A DNA stretch of 64,000 bases from Phallus indusiatus (taxonomy: Eukaryota > Basidiomycota > Agaricomycetes > Phallales > Phallaceae), in the NCBI GenBank assembly GCA_027605045.1, contig JAQFWX010000148.1, forward strand, positions 1 through 64,000, given 5' to 3'. Position 1 is the first letter of the stretch. Each line of letters begins with the position of its first letter. Shown piece by piece: positions 1 through 10,642 of this stretch. Below the pieces are notes generated by a model that worked only from the letters and a program-made list of their open reading frames with translations, was not told where the DNA came from and made no database searches. A program made the translations under genes and the position numbers.

Positions 1-592
1 ACATGATTCCCGGCTGGTGGAGTTCAGTCGATGAGAGTTGCGAGCAGGAAAAGAGATAAGTAAATTATTACAACGCACTGACGCCACCTGCCGAGCGGCA
101 GCGATTTTGTTTTATCATACTCCTCCTCAGCGAAGCTTGATTCCTTTCCAGAAGTACTGGGAGCAATATATAATTCATGATATGAGAGCGATAAACATTA
201 AAATACTAAAGTTTACCAGGGGCTACAAGGCAACATCCCTCGGCATTTGATAACGAGTACTAACTTAGGTCCTTGGAAGGCATCTCTGCTATCTATACAG
301 AAGAACAAGGCTATGAAAAAAAACAGTGAGGGGAAAGCGTAATCGGTAATAAGCAGGGTACTATGTACATGTGTCAAACATCAACAAGGCCATCTACCAA
401 TCACCGAAACACAATAACAAATAAACGTGGCTGGCTAAGTTTGCAAAGGAGTGACTAATACTGTATCAAAACTGAGTATGAATCCATGAATCCAAGCATC
501 CGAGATCCTGAAAAGAGAGAGAGACAGAGGGAGAGAAAAACGGTGTAGTGTGCTGAAGCTGTTTTGGATATATATTGTAACGATGGTCATAT
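1..592. other. Intergenic / 3' flank, nothing recognised
   Basis: AT-rich sequence downstream of the membrane-protein gene that ends at 593. A 70-codon reading frame at 38-250 (+) has no recognisable domain and no splice continuation. I read the stretch as 3' UTR plus spacer. Confidence 0.5.
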
Positions 593-1930
593 TTACACCT
601 CGGGTACACCGGTATATTGTCCATAATTGTTCACATTATTTGAAAGTGGAGGAACTGGTTCGTCAGATGACATGACGAAGGCGGTACTGAGCCCGTCTGT
701 ACTTTTGAACGTAGGAAGGGATGATACAGGCGTAGTAGGGAAAGTACTTGGGTCGGCTGGATCCTAATATACATCCCAGATGATGGTTTCAGAACAAGAT
801 AAGCTGAAGACACGAAGTGAGAGAAACATACGTAAAGTTTTAAATCGTGCACAGGTGGTGGGACCATAATGGGAGGGAATGCCGGGTTCAAAGGTGCGGG
901 ACTCGAATTAAAATCGAACATTGTCTTCTCATCAGAGGTATAGCTACGGTAGCCTCTCCTCCATTTGATGTAGAGGTAATAAGAGGAACACGCGATGATG
1001 ATAATTAACACAACCCCTCCCACGACTCCTCCGATAATCGCGCCAAGGTGACTACTGCCACCGCCACTGCTGTCAGTATTTTTGCCAGGGCTGGCTGTCG
1101 GAACAGGTGGTGGTGCGGAAGTGGAATTGCCATCGCTCACGTCTGGAATTCCTGCGTTATGCACTGACAAAGCCGAGTTGGGATCGAATGCGTTGCTCGC
1201 TGTAACGTTGAGATAGGCCCAAGCCGGTACAGTCACGCCTGAGGGGAGTGCGAGAGGATAAACCGATATCGATATGTCGTGATCGCTACAGTTCTCTCTC
1301 CAGTTGCTCCATCTGCACCGAGGAAGAAAAGAATTAGTACAACAGCTGAATGAATAGTAATCTGGCTTACGTCGTAGACTCTCTTTGCTGGCACACAGAA
1401 CAAGCCGCCACCATTGAATAAACAACTGTGCTACAGGTGCATTCAGTAGATTGGTGGCTTGTTGGGCCTGAATAGTCTGAGCCTTGTGGAAGAGCGGGTA
1501 TGTTCCAATCTAAAGAGAAAGGTGCGTTAACATCGGGAGCTTCGCAAACTAATACACGCTTCCGTACCGCCTCCATTGCATACCGCCTCCAAGTTTGCAG
1601 CAACTGTAGCCAAAGTTCAGCAATAAGAAGAAATAAGACGATATGATTCATAGAAAAGTTTACTGCACCTGCACAGGGGCTCATCCCATTCTGATTAAAG
1701 GTCTGTAATGAAGTTTGTTTTATTTTAGCTCAAGCCATCCGCCACAGCGATACATATGTTGTCAACGAGACGCACCCATTCAGCAGTGGTACAAACAGCT
1801 GATGTCGTCTAAAAAAGGGTCGTTTTGATACGCAACAGAAGGTGAGAGGGATACTTACAGCACTCCCCATACATCTCGTGAACAATAAAGATACAAAACT
1901 TATTACGGCGCAAAACTGATACCACGACAT
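593..1930 (-). CDS. Cys-rich single-pass membrane protein, basidiomycete family
   Basis: The start at 1930 opens a 24-codon exon coding for a signal peptide (MSWYQFCAVISFVSLLFTR). Micro-exons follow at 1776-1808 (33 nt) and 1669-1702 (34 nt), then larger exons. The joined ectodomain has the motifs GMSPCAVAANLEAVCNGG, NIPALPQG, CTCSTVVYSMVAACSVCQQ and TTWSNWRENCS, the signature of a widespread mushroom family whose function I do not know. A Thr/Ser/Pro/Gly stalk leads into one transmembrane helix (LGAIIGGVVGGVVLIIIIA, near 1000-1055), then a basic stop-transfer segment (KWRRGYRS) and a disordered cytoplasmic tail ending GQYTGVPEV at stop 593-595. The layout (signal, Cys/Trp ectodomain, stalk, helix, tail) suggests a surface sensor or adhesion role, which is inference. 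All internal junctions used are GT...AG. Confidence 0.8.
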
Positions 1931-2371
1931 TGGGAACAAGAGATAAGCAGAAAAGAAAGGATATGTGAACCCACAAATAGGAAGAAGACCCACTTTATTA
2001 TCAGGGATGGTTACGGTCAGCACAACCCGAGATGGCTGACTAGCCACGGTGGGACATGTCTAGCGTCTAAGTCTCATAGCCAAGGCTCTCAATTGCCTTC
2101 GGAACGTGCCATCATCTTTAAGGGCATGATATTTGAGAATTTTTTGAGCGTTGAAGGGCAGTTGCAAAGATGGCGCATCTCGAGTTCATTTACGTGTGAG
2201 ATTCAGCTTTCTCCAAATTTGTCATGTCACGGCGTGACACAACGGAACGGGGGGCCCTTTTCGGACTTCCTGTCAAGTGGAGACGACTCCAAGCGGTGAC
2301 TCAACATGTGTTGTCGTTAAGTCGTGAGGGAAAAAATAACAAAATTGTATTTTATTAATCTTGTTTCTGAA
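1931..2371. other. Intergenic spacer
   Basis: Spacer between the membrane-protein start (1930) and the GH92 stop (2372). It should contain the promoter of the former and the 3' UTR of the latter. No coding frame with splice support was seen. Confidence 0.5.
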
Positions 2372-5300
2372 TCATAAATCACCATGTACAACAGTCACAT
2401 CATTACCAGAAGAACCCCACGGTTCTGGCTGATCGCTCATCTCAAAAACCAATTCGCCTCCATTAATAATGTCCTCATGGGTTAATAAAGGCTGGCCAAT
2501 TGATCGCCCATTCAACGTAAGAGATCGCACGTAAGGTTTAGTGGGGGCATCGGTCGCAGTAATAACGAGGGTTTTACCGCTCCCCGGAAATTTGATAGTA
2601 GCTTTATCAAAGAAAGGGGACCCAACGACGTACGAGGTACTCGATGGATTCACCGGATAAAAACCTAGAGACGAAAAGAGATACCATGCGCTCATTTGGC
2701 CACAGTCTTCGTTCTAGAATATAACGATCAGTTTGTCTGATCCTGGCATACAATGGTCTATGCTCATCAAAAAATAAATTACTTACGCCAGAAAGACCGT
2801 CTATAGTTGAATTATAATTCGCAACAGCAATCGATCGAATACGGGTTTGTCCCTTATTCGGAGCCCCTGCCAATGCGTAAAGATAAGCTATATGATGCGA
2901 TGGTTCATTTGTTTGATCATTATGCCCTGAAAAATGATGATTGGTCGACTTGAAAGGAATACGTATGACTCTTGGAGAAACAAACCTCCATCAAAATGTT
3001 CATCTAGGAATGTCACGAAAGAATCATTTCCTCCTTTCAACTCAATTCTAGAAAAACAGGGTTATGATGTACACAGAGAGGCGCACTTTGGTTTTTACTC
3101 ACAGCCCAGGAACATCATGCATCACATCAAAAGTGTAAGCCCATTTATCTCCTTCAGTCCAACCGACATCTTCCCCAGCAAACGAACCGTTACTGAACCT
3201 AGCCTCCATGAAACCAGTCTCATTATTGAATATCTTCCGGTAATTATTAGAGCGGGCGAGGAGGAAATCCGCTACGTCATCATGCCCGGTCTGGCGTGCG
3301 ACAACAGACACAGCAAAATCGTCAACTGCAGATGTGGCGTCAGGGTAAGCGGGGAACAAAAGTGCCTTAATAAAAAGGAACTAAAAAAATTTACAAGAGT
3401 AATCCAATGTTCTGGATCCTGATTCGCTATGCAGCTCAGCTCCCACAAAGCCTTTTTGGGCGTACACTGAGGAAAGTCCCGCACGGGCTTCGACGCCTAC
3501 TCCTTCTTGCCTGTCATAGTATCTATATAAAGTTTGTAAATGAGGGAAACGATGAGTGATTTCCCTTCTTACTGGGTTGTCGTATCATTGACAGGCGGCC
3601 TTGAGGAGAGGGAATCATTAGTTATAGCATAGATTCTAACAGTCGGTAGAGAAGCATTACACGGTGGCATCCTTGTAAACACCGGCGTATGCAACATCTG
3701 TATCAAAACCAGTGACGCCTTTGATCATGGCCTCGGCAATCAAGGAGTCTACATGTGTAGCAACCTACAAAACTTGAGATAAAAAATCTACTCCCCTGCA
3801 GAAAGATTGTGCACGCACCATAATGTTGGTCTCAACGATGTTCTTCCACATCGGAAGCCAGCCGCCCTTGGAAGAAGAGAAGATTCAAAACGACGAACAG
3901 AAGGCGCATAGCATTAACGTGCAACAAACCTCCTGAAAATCTTGCAGCATCGAAGTGACAAGGCTAGACATTCTTTCCGGGGCAAAGAAAATCTCCCAAG
4001 CCCACTGATATTTATGATTAGCAGATAGAAAAGTTTATCAGTTGAGAGAATATAACCTCAGCTCTGTACGTGTCCCAGATGGAATACCCAGTATAACTGC
4101 TGCCTGTGTGTACCTACACGCAAAACTCACGGCTGTGGGACTGAATATATGCAAATGAATAAGAGCTCACTACCTGATCATCGTAACCACTATAATAGCG
4201 ACCACCTTCGTCCTGTTCGTTTGGGTACTGGAGAGTATGGAAGAAAGCAGTGTAAAACGTAGTTTTCTGGTCTTCAGTCGCGCCTTCCAACTGTATAAGA
4301 TCCAGTTTATCAGCCCATGCTTTCCGGGTATTATAAGCTGTTTCTTCCAAGGATGTCCCGTCCGGGATTTCATTATCAAGATTCGCCCTCGCTTGATCGA
4401 CAGATATATAAGAAACGCCAACGCGGACGTCAACTTGAGTCACGTTCTCCGCGAATCTCACATATCCCATGACTTGCTGATCTGTTCGATTTGTCTCGTT
4501 CTCATGTAGAGTATTATTCGTCGCCGTTCCCCATGATATGAATGGCACGGAAAACCGAGCCACGAAGTAACCTGCGAAATGGTCTGCTGTGAAAGGACCA
4601 AGAATGTCATCTTGTCGTTCAGGATTGCGTCCAGATATTTCTTGAGTTGCAGGCGATATGGAGATATCACCGATATTAACGGCTATCCGGGAGACATTAT
4701 TGCTGACTACGGTATTCCGAGAAGCTTGGACAATCATATGGGGCTGAGAAACATCTTCAAACGTAAACCTTAAATGGCCAACACGGGATGCTAAAAACAA
4801 AAGAGAAACGTATTTAAATTCTCTGATTATCAGTTTTTATTTTCGGTGTAAAGCTCAACTGGAAGCATGCTCGGCGAAGATCGTTCCACCTGTTTCTGGG
4901 CGTAGGTTGACGCTGTAATACGAGGCGGTTGCAACTTCTTCGCCATGAGAAAACGGAATACCCCGTTCTTCGAAAGACGGGGTTACCGATCCGACCCCAG
5001 GAGCAACGATAACAGTACCGGATTCACCTGTGGTCGTTCATTCAATAGGACTCAACCCAGGTATATGGCAAGAAGCCTCACCCATCCAAATTGCGGGTTG
5101 ATGCGTTCCTTGGAAACCGTGGATCTGGGTATCCGTCTGATTATAAGGAGTGACAGATACATAATTTTCACGAGTCTGGGCAACCCATCTTGTCATCGCG
5201 AACGGCGGGGCTTTGGGTTACTATGAGCTTTTGAATAGCCAAGAATGTAAGAACCTACTTACCTGTGGAAGGAATCATTCCTCCAGATCCATTCGGACTG

Positions 5301-5527
5301 TCTCCGCCATTTCCGATCATGCTACACGTGTCTCAGCTTGAGTTTTGCAAAAGCTCAGCGCGATGGTCTGAAAGTGAAAAAACCAACGGGTTCACATGAT
5401 CCACAGCATCACTTGGGGGTGTTCCGATAGGATACTTTGATGCAGGAGAATTGTCATTCGTGAAAGCACTCAACACAAGTGCGACATATTGAGCAATTTG
5501 CATGAAACGTAGTAAAAAGCCTGCCAT
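2372..5527 (-). CDS. Secreted GH92 alpha-1,2-mannosidase
   Basis: Glycoside hydrolase family 92 exo-alpha-mannosidase, a Ca2+-dependent inverting enzyme class that trims mannose from N-glycans or mannans. The start at 5527 gives a signal peptide (MAGFLLRFMQIAQYVALVLS). The gene is split into many exons. Family landmarks in order: VDHVNPLV then GTGGDSPNGSGGMIPS (about 5290-5400); APPFAMTRWVAQTRENYVS and HGFQGTHQPAIWMG (about 4890-5120); the beta-sandwich region VGHLRFTFEDVS; the (alpha/alpha)6 barrel with YTAFFHTLQYPNE (about 4200-4300); SVYAQKGFVGAE; then GHDDVADFLLARSNNYRKIF and WTEGDKWAYTFDVMHDV (about 3100-3300). The C-terminal strand region MSAWYLFSSLGFYPVNPSS precedes stop 2372-2374. The full family architecture is present, so the enzyme is probably active. 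Secretion suggests use on extracellular mannoproteins. Confidence 0.92.
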
Positions 5528-5933
5528 AGTGGATAAATGGTCAGACCGGAGACTCTGCAAGTTATTTAAACGAAAAGGACGAACCTCCACCTATTTATCT
5601 TCTTGAACGCCACTAAGTAGAGTTACCACATGGTAAGAATTTCAGAACATACCCCCTATGTAATAAACACCGTGTTCTTATATTCGGTGCGCACAACTGT
5701 GGCGCGTCAGAGCTAAGAATTTAGAACTGAATAGTCGCGTGACCGGCGTTTATTCAGCTCGGATCAGTCACATGGAAAAACATAGGCTGCTTTCCACTTC
5801 TTTGAATCTTTCAGCACCGAGTGCACGATGTCATTTGACTATGACGTTGCTAAATTTCAACTTTTCTTTATTCAAAGACCTTTCGTTAATATTGTCAACA
5901 AGCCTAGAACCTTTTACAATTGATCATTCAGGA
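5528..5933. other. Intergenic spacer
   Basis: Promoter and 5' UTR of the GH92 gene (minus strand) plus 3' flank of the RidA-like gene. No further coding signal seen. Confidence 0.5.
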
Positions 5934-6554
5934 ATCTCAGCGGTACACTCTATCTCGACGTCAGCCCCCATTGGCAACGTGGTCAACCCAACACATGTAC
6001 GGGCAGGTAAAGTTTCCTTCTCAAAAAACTAGCGGTACGAGAATATCAGCTCTTCAGATCCTCGTAGGCAATTAGAAGTCAAACGGGACCTACTTCGGCA
6101 TACACCTCATTCATTGGCGCAAAGTCCCGAGCCATATCCTTCAGATAAACATTCGCTTTAACGATGTATTTTAAATCAGAACCTGCTGATCTGAGAATGG
6201 TCGCGATATTTTCTAGAGCGGCTCTCTAAATCAAAATGGTGATATCGATGTACCCAAAGTCAGCAGAGAATTGTGCACTTCTGACATATTCTTCTTCCGT
6301 ACAGTTTGTGCTTTCACGCCGCCTTCAACAATCTGGAAATTGCGATCGCAGCCGATATTGCCTGATATATATATCATTCCTCTGGAGATCACCGCCTGAG
6401 CTGAAAGATATCATCGAAGCCGTTGATAATATATATTACTTATCAGTGCTTCTCGGGTTGTATTTGATAGCACAAACATACAGAAAACTGGCAATGTAGG
6501 AAGAGCCTCGGGTGTATAAACTACAGTCTTTGTGACGGACTTCGGAGCAGACAT
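5934..6554 (-). CDS. RidA/YjgF/YER057c-family deaminase
   Basis: Small trimeric enzyme family that hydrolyses reactive enamine/imine intermediates released by PLP enzymes. The start at 6554 gives MSAPKSVTKTVVYTPEALPT, followed by several short exons. Visible family signatures are NIGCDRNFQIVEGGVKAQT (6290-6350), ALENIATILRSAGSDL and KANVYLKDMARDFAPMNEVY (6090-6230), and the C-terminal block RTCVGLTTLPMGADVEIEC (5945-6010). That last block carries the conserved Arg and Cys of the active-site cleft. Stop TGA is at 5934-5936. Length and order fit a complete single-domain protein of about 130 residues. No organelle-targeting sequence is evident, so I infer a cytosolic protein. Confidence 0.85.
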
Positions 6555-8318
6555 TGTGGATAGAAGCAAAAGAACAATCTTTTCCCATGGGCGATGCCGA
6601 GCGGATAACAATCAACTGAGTGATATATGAGTTTAGCTAAGTTGTGGATAAGAGATCTAGAGGTATAGGACAGTTCCAAGGGTTCTTGAAATAATTAGTT
6701 AGATATCAGGATCAGAATGCGTCCTATTAATATTCGAGCTATTTAGGTCTTAATCAACAAACGAAGCCTAATCAGCCACATTCAGATCGAAACATCCCAA
6801 GTTTTACCGTGCTCAAGAGAGTAATAACTTGAATGGTCAAACAATACCTCCTTGTTTCAGACTCCGGGTCCGGTTCGGAACTCTGAAATCATCATACTGA
6901 ACCAAATCCCCCACGATTAACGACATTACTTACTCAAGACCGTCCCAGTCCATATCAACCCGCCAAATATAGCAGTTTTGAATCCTCTGTTGACTTTGCT
7001 TGCAAACCTGCCAGTTCCACAAAGCGGTCCGAATAGCGCATCCGAACTTGAAATGATGGTGGTATTGACGGTGTGTCACTGTCCCAAGCTTGATTTTTGA
7101 CCCATCTTCATCTATCAACAGAATAACACGAATAACACTATCTGGGATTGGGCATGTAAGATACGGCATACCTAGTTAAGCATCGCCTCCTGTGTGCGGT
7201 GGTTTGCGAAGGATTGTTCACAATTTCCTTGGACTCTCTGTTATGTTCTGACATCAGGTAATATGTGCAATATCCTCCTTTTCGCTGCTGTCTAATGCAA
7301 GAACGCTTAACCTACTGAGTCAATTCATTCAAAGTGCCCAAACCTCTTCCTCCATATTCTACGGTCTCATGATAGTGCACACACAAGCTGACGCTGGAAA
7401 ATGGGTTAAAGAGGCGGGTCATCTCCTTACCCCATGCATTCCAAGGCGTAGTAACCACAATTATATATGTGAACTCACTTTTTGCGGCCATTGGGGTAGT
7501 CATCATCACCACCATCTGGGTCATTGGGCGACTTGGGTTTGACAGTGGAGTGTACACTTTGGTGATCTCACGGGAGAATGCTCAAAAGAGGCAGAGTTGA
7601 AGAAGTTGGACGAATCACGAAAGATGGGCATTTTAGCAGCACGGGGTATGTGGTTAGTACACAAAAAGTCAGTGGCAAGCCCGCCTTGCCACTGACAGCT
7701 AACCCTCTTTACCCATACCATGTACATCGAAGAGCAAAGAGCGATATTGATCTCTATCAAAAGTTAACTATGATCAGCCCGACCTCAATTTAAAGCAATC
7801 ATATTCATCCCGTGTCGATTCATACTCATTACGTAGTCAGATTATCATAAGTCCATTCATAGTCATCCGTAGCAGTTCATACTCAGTTCGTAGTCGTAGT
7901 CAGTCCATGAACAGTTCATCAATGCATCGTGGGTGGAACGTCGATATCACAAGGCAGTCGGTTCATCTCAACTTCAAGTCAAGGAGTTGCATTTCGACCC
8001 AGTCCTTATTGATATCTGCTAAAGGCACAGAAGCCAACGCCGTAAGGTAATCTACGTTCAGTATCAGCATGGAACAAGTAGGAATGTTATTACAGTAACA
8101 AACTCACCTTTTTTAACTATGTGTTTACCTTTCTTTCTTGGGACCTTGACGTTCAATCTCGCCGTTAGAACCTTGAGTTGCGGAATGCGGAAAATCTGGT
8201 GATCATTAGTGAAGAAATGATCCTGGATAAAAAAACTTTATTTGCCTCGAAATGTGAGCTATCCCGAAGTTCAAAAACCCCGAATCGGGAAAGATTTGGC
8301 GAATAATTTTCTTTCGAT
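6555..8318. other. Gene-poor region, no supported gene
   Basis: About 1.8 kb with only short open frames. Two minus-strand frames (6930-7169 and 7312-7557) lack recognisable domains. Around 7480-7530 (-) a short acidic segment SPNDPDGGDDDYPNGRKK is followed by a good donor (GTGAGT) and faintly recalls retroelement gag linkers, but nothing else of an element is visible. A degenerate repeat lies at 7817-7903. A short open stretch at 8050-8205 (-) could be an extra 3' exon of the next gene. Confidence 0.4.
7817..7903. repeat. Degenerate tandem repeat, unit about 22-28 bp
   Basis: Three imperfect copies built on TTCATACTCA...CGTAGTCAG lie at 7817-7840, 7854-7875 and 7876-7903, with a further ATTCATCCCGTGTCG at 7803-7817 as a possible fourth. 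The copies differ by substitutions and small indels, so this is an old minisatellite-like tract, not a recent expansion. It sits between genes. Confidence 0.6.
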
Positions 8319-10148
8319 TTAGCCGAATAGGGCTAAGATGGACGGACTTGAGTCAAACCCCTGAAATGAGAACAGTCTCACCTCAATTACCGTTCTCAGA
8401 TGGTTCAACAGATTCCCCACAATAATTTCCAAATATGAATCTGCAACAATGCCATAGGGAGGAATGTTGCGCTTGGAACAAAGCAGCCGGGAAACAAGAC
8501 AAGTTCTAATCGTTGCGGCGAGAATCCGATAAGCTACTTGTTTGTTCGCAATCAGTTCCCAAGTTAAATGATGATACCGTATGCTACCACTGCAAAAGTG
8601 CTGATAGCCCCAATATTTATCGATGTATTCTTGATTGACATCCGGAGAGTTCGGATCGGCACGCTCGATCTTAGTCACAAACTCTTCTACTGCTGGCGAC
8701 GGTGACGATGATGCTGCAGCGGTTTCCGGAATTCGGTGTAAAACTTCGAGAAGATCAAGTATGTGTGGAATATACTGGAAGTTGGGGTCTTTGGTGACAA
8801 TATCTATGTGCGATCAAGCTTTAGCACAGAATAGTGTCCTCAAGTGTTTACCTTTTATTGCTGTGTATGAAGCAGTGACTGCAGTACCAGTGATGTCAAT
8901 CTTGCTTGCTTCCGCATCGACATTCATTACGGAGGGATCGTCATTGTTCGGTATACTCGGCCCAGAGTGGTCTAAGGACATTGACAGGTAAAAACATACG
9001 GTCTACAAAGATAAAAACGACATACTAGTGCACCTCCTTTTGTTTCCACGCGCCGGAGAGTCGGGTTGTATTTTGTGTTTAGGAACGACAGGTTTGGGGC
9101 CGAAATTTTCTGAAGATGATGATGGTGATGATGGCGCGATCTCTGCTGGTGACGGCAAAGCGGTTTGAGGCGATGGCAATGATACATTAGTCTTCTGAGC
9201 TGGGGACAGCGCTGCAGAGGGTGATAGTGAGAGCGTCGCGTTTTTGATGATCTTGGCTATGGCAGCATCGAGAGCGTTTTGTATGACGAGGTCCGCCTTC
9301 CAGTGACCAAAGCACAGCTTCAAAATCGAGTCTCGAGTTTCCAATCTGGCCATCGCTTCGTCCCACTTCTTCGGCCAATTATCAATGAAGTATTTTTTAC
9401 GAGAAGTGGAGAGATCAGACGTATTTTGGACAAGGGGAAGGAGAGTTTCCCGGACAACTACGGTGGCATACAGTCTAATTTCGCTCCAATGATGCTTTGA
9501 AATAATGGACCCTGTTGTCTCCCGAAGGCAAGGACGGATTGGTGGACGCGATTCGTTGTGCTTCTTCAGCTTGATTTGGGAACAGTTCCGTATGTCTTCG
9601 AAATTCCAGAGCACATCCTTGGGATACTCTTCAGGTCGATCTACAGGTTGGTCGAGTAGTATTGGTGTCGCCGATGCAGTCCCTGTTCTGTGCGACGCGG
9701 AGTCACTTGGAGAAAGGGAAACGAAAGAATCAGTGTCTGATGTGCTGCATACGCTTTTTTATCAGCCTTTGAAACACCATTAAGCACAAGAAAGAAATAC
9801 GTACGATTTCTCCTTTTCAAGCCAAGCTTCCTTATCACGCAATAACATCAAATTATCAATCTTTAGTCGCCGATGTTCGTCGCGTAATTTGTAATATTCT
9901 CTGGATAATTCGTTTAACTCCACGGAATGTGTGCCAAGCTGTTTGTATACTGTGAAAAGTTCTGCGTAGAGGCGGGAAACTAAGTCTTCCAAGGTATGCG
10001 TGTGAGCGGAAGTGATCGAAAAAGTTGAAGGAGTTGAGGTAGCCGGTAACGGTGTGGTCGAGGAAGGGAGATTGGTTTGATTGGTTTTCATCGTAGAGGT
10101 GGGTTTTAGAGGAGCACCATGAACAGTGGTATTGGAATTGACGTTCAT
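8319..10148 (-). CDS. Coiled-coil protein of a mushroom-restricted family, function unknown
   Basis: The first exon (start 10148) encodes a Ser/Thr-rich N-terminus, then a coiled coil with heptad character (LEDLVSRLYAELFTVYKQLG, LSREYYKLRDEHRRLKIDN, LLRDKEAWLEKEKSY). The middle exon (about 9003-9614) has the blocks VLWNFEDIRNCSQIKLKKHN, PPIRPCLRETTGSII and LKLCFGHWKADLVIQNALDA, followed by a low-complexity Ser/Pro linker. The last part (8319-8990) has YWGYQHFCSGSIRYHHLTW and LAATIRTCLVSRLLC. I recognise this block order from unannotated agaricomycete proteins but know no experimental function. The 3' end is uncertain. It may stop at 8319-8321, or splice once more into 8050-8205. Confidence 0.7.
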
Positions 10149-10383
10149 GTGGTCAGGATGTATGGGATGTATGGGATATGAAAAAAAAACACGTCACGCT
10201 ACCGCTAGAGCAGAAGCGTGAGAACTTTTACATTGTTGATGCCGTCTGTATTGTATTTACAGCGAATTAACCCGAATCCAATCATGCAGACAATGAACCA
10301 CCGCACCAGTTTCGACACATCACCGACTACAGATGCATTTCTACCATCATCCTCCTTGACCTTTCTTTGTAAATTTGAGTTCA

Positions 10384-10642
10384 TCACCATTTACGTTTCA
10401 ACTGTAGGTACATTATACATCATGATGATTTGCAACACGAAAAATGAATTACAACTCACGGCAGTTTGCAAACACGTTTTGAACTGCGCAAACTCGGCAG
10501 CGCACATATCTTTCCGAGCGTCTTTGTAAGACGCAAGTATGCATTGTCCGTATACTTTGGCCTGTGCTGAACAGGTTATGGTCGAAGCTGTCGCCAACTT
10601 TCCAAGGGGAGATTTTTTGAAAGCTGCCGAGGTGGAGGACAT
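10384..10642 (-). CDS. NDUFAF8: Twin CX9C protein, NDUFAF8-like complex I assembly factor
   Basis: A 66-residue protein in two exons (10460-10642 and 10384-10401) with a 58-nt GTGAGT...CAG intron. The start at 10642 gives MSSTSAAFKKSPLGK. Two exact CX9C motifs, CSAQAKVYGQC and CAAEFAQFKTC, form a coiled-coil-helix-coiled-coil-helix fold oxidised by Mia40 in the mitochondrial intermembrane space. The spacing, the AxxYGxC and CAxEFxxxxxC flanks and the short basic tail (LKRKW) resemble NDUFAF8/C17orf89, the partner of NDUFAF5 in complex I assembly. Other small CX9C families are alternatives, but the length and motif context fit this one best. The last exon codes for only five residues plus stop, so gene finders could easily miss it. 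Confidence 0.75.

Noticed and set aside
7312..7557. Acidic segment SPNDPDGGDDDYPNGRKK as a retroelement gag remnant
   Set aside because: No zinc knuckle, protease, reverse transcriptase, integrase or LTR is visible nearby; a short acidic linker alone is not evidence.
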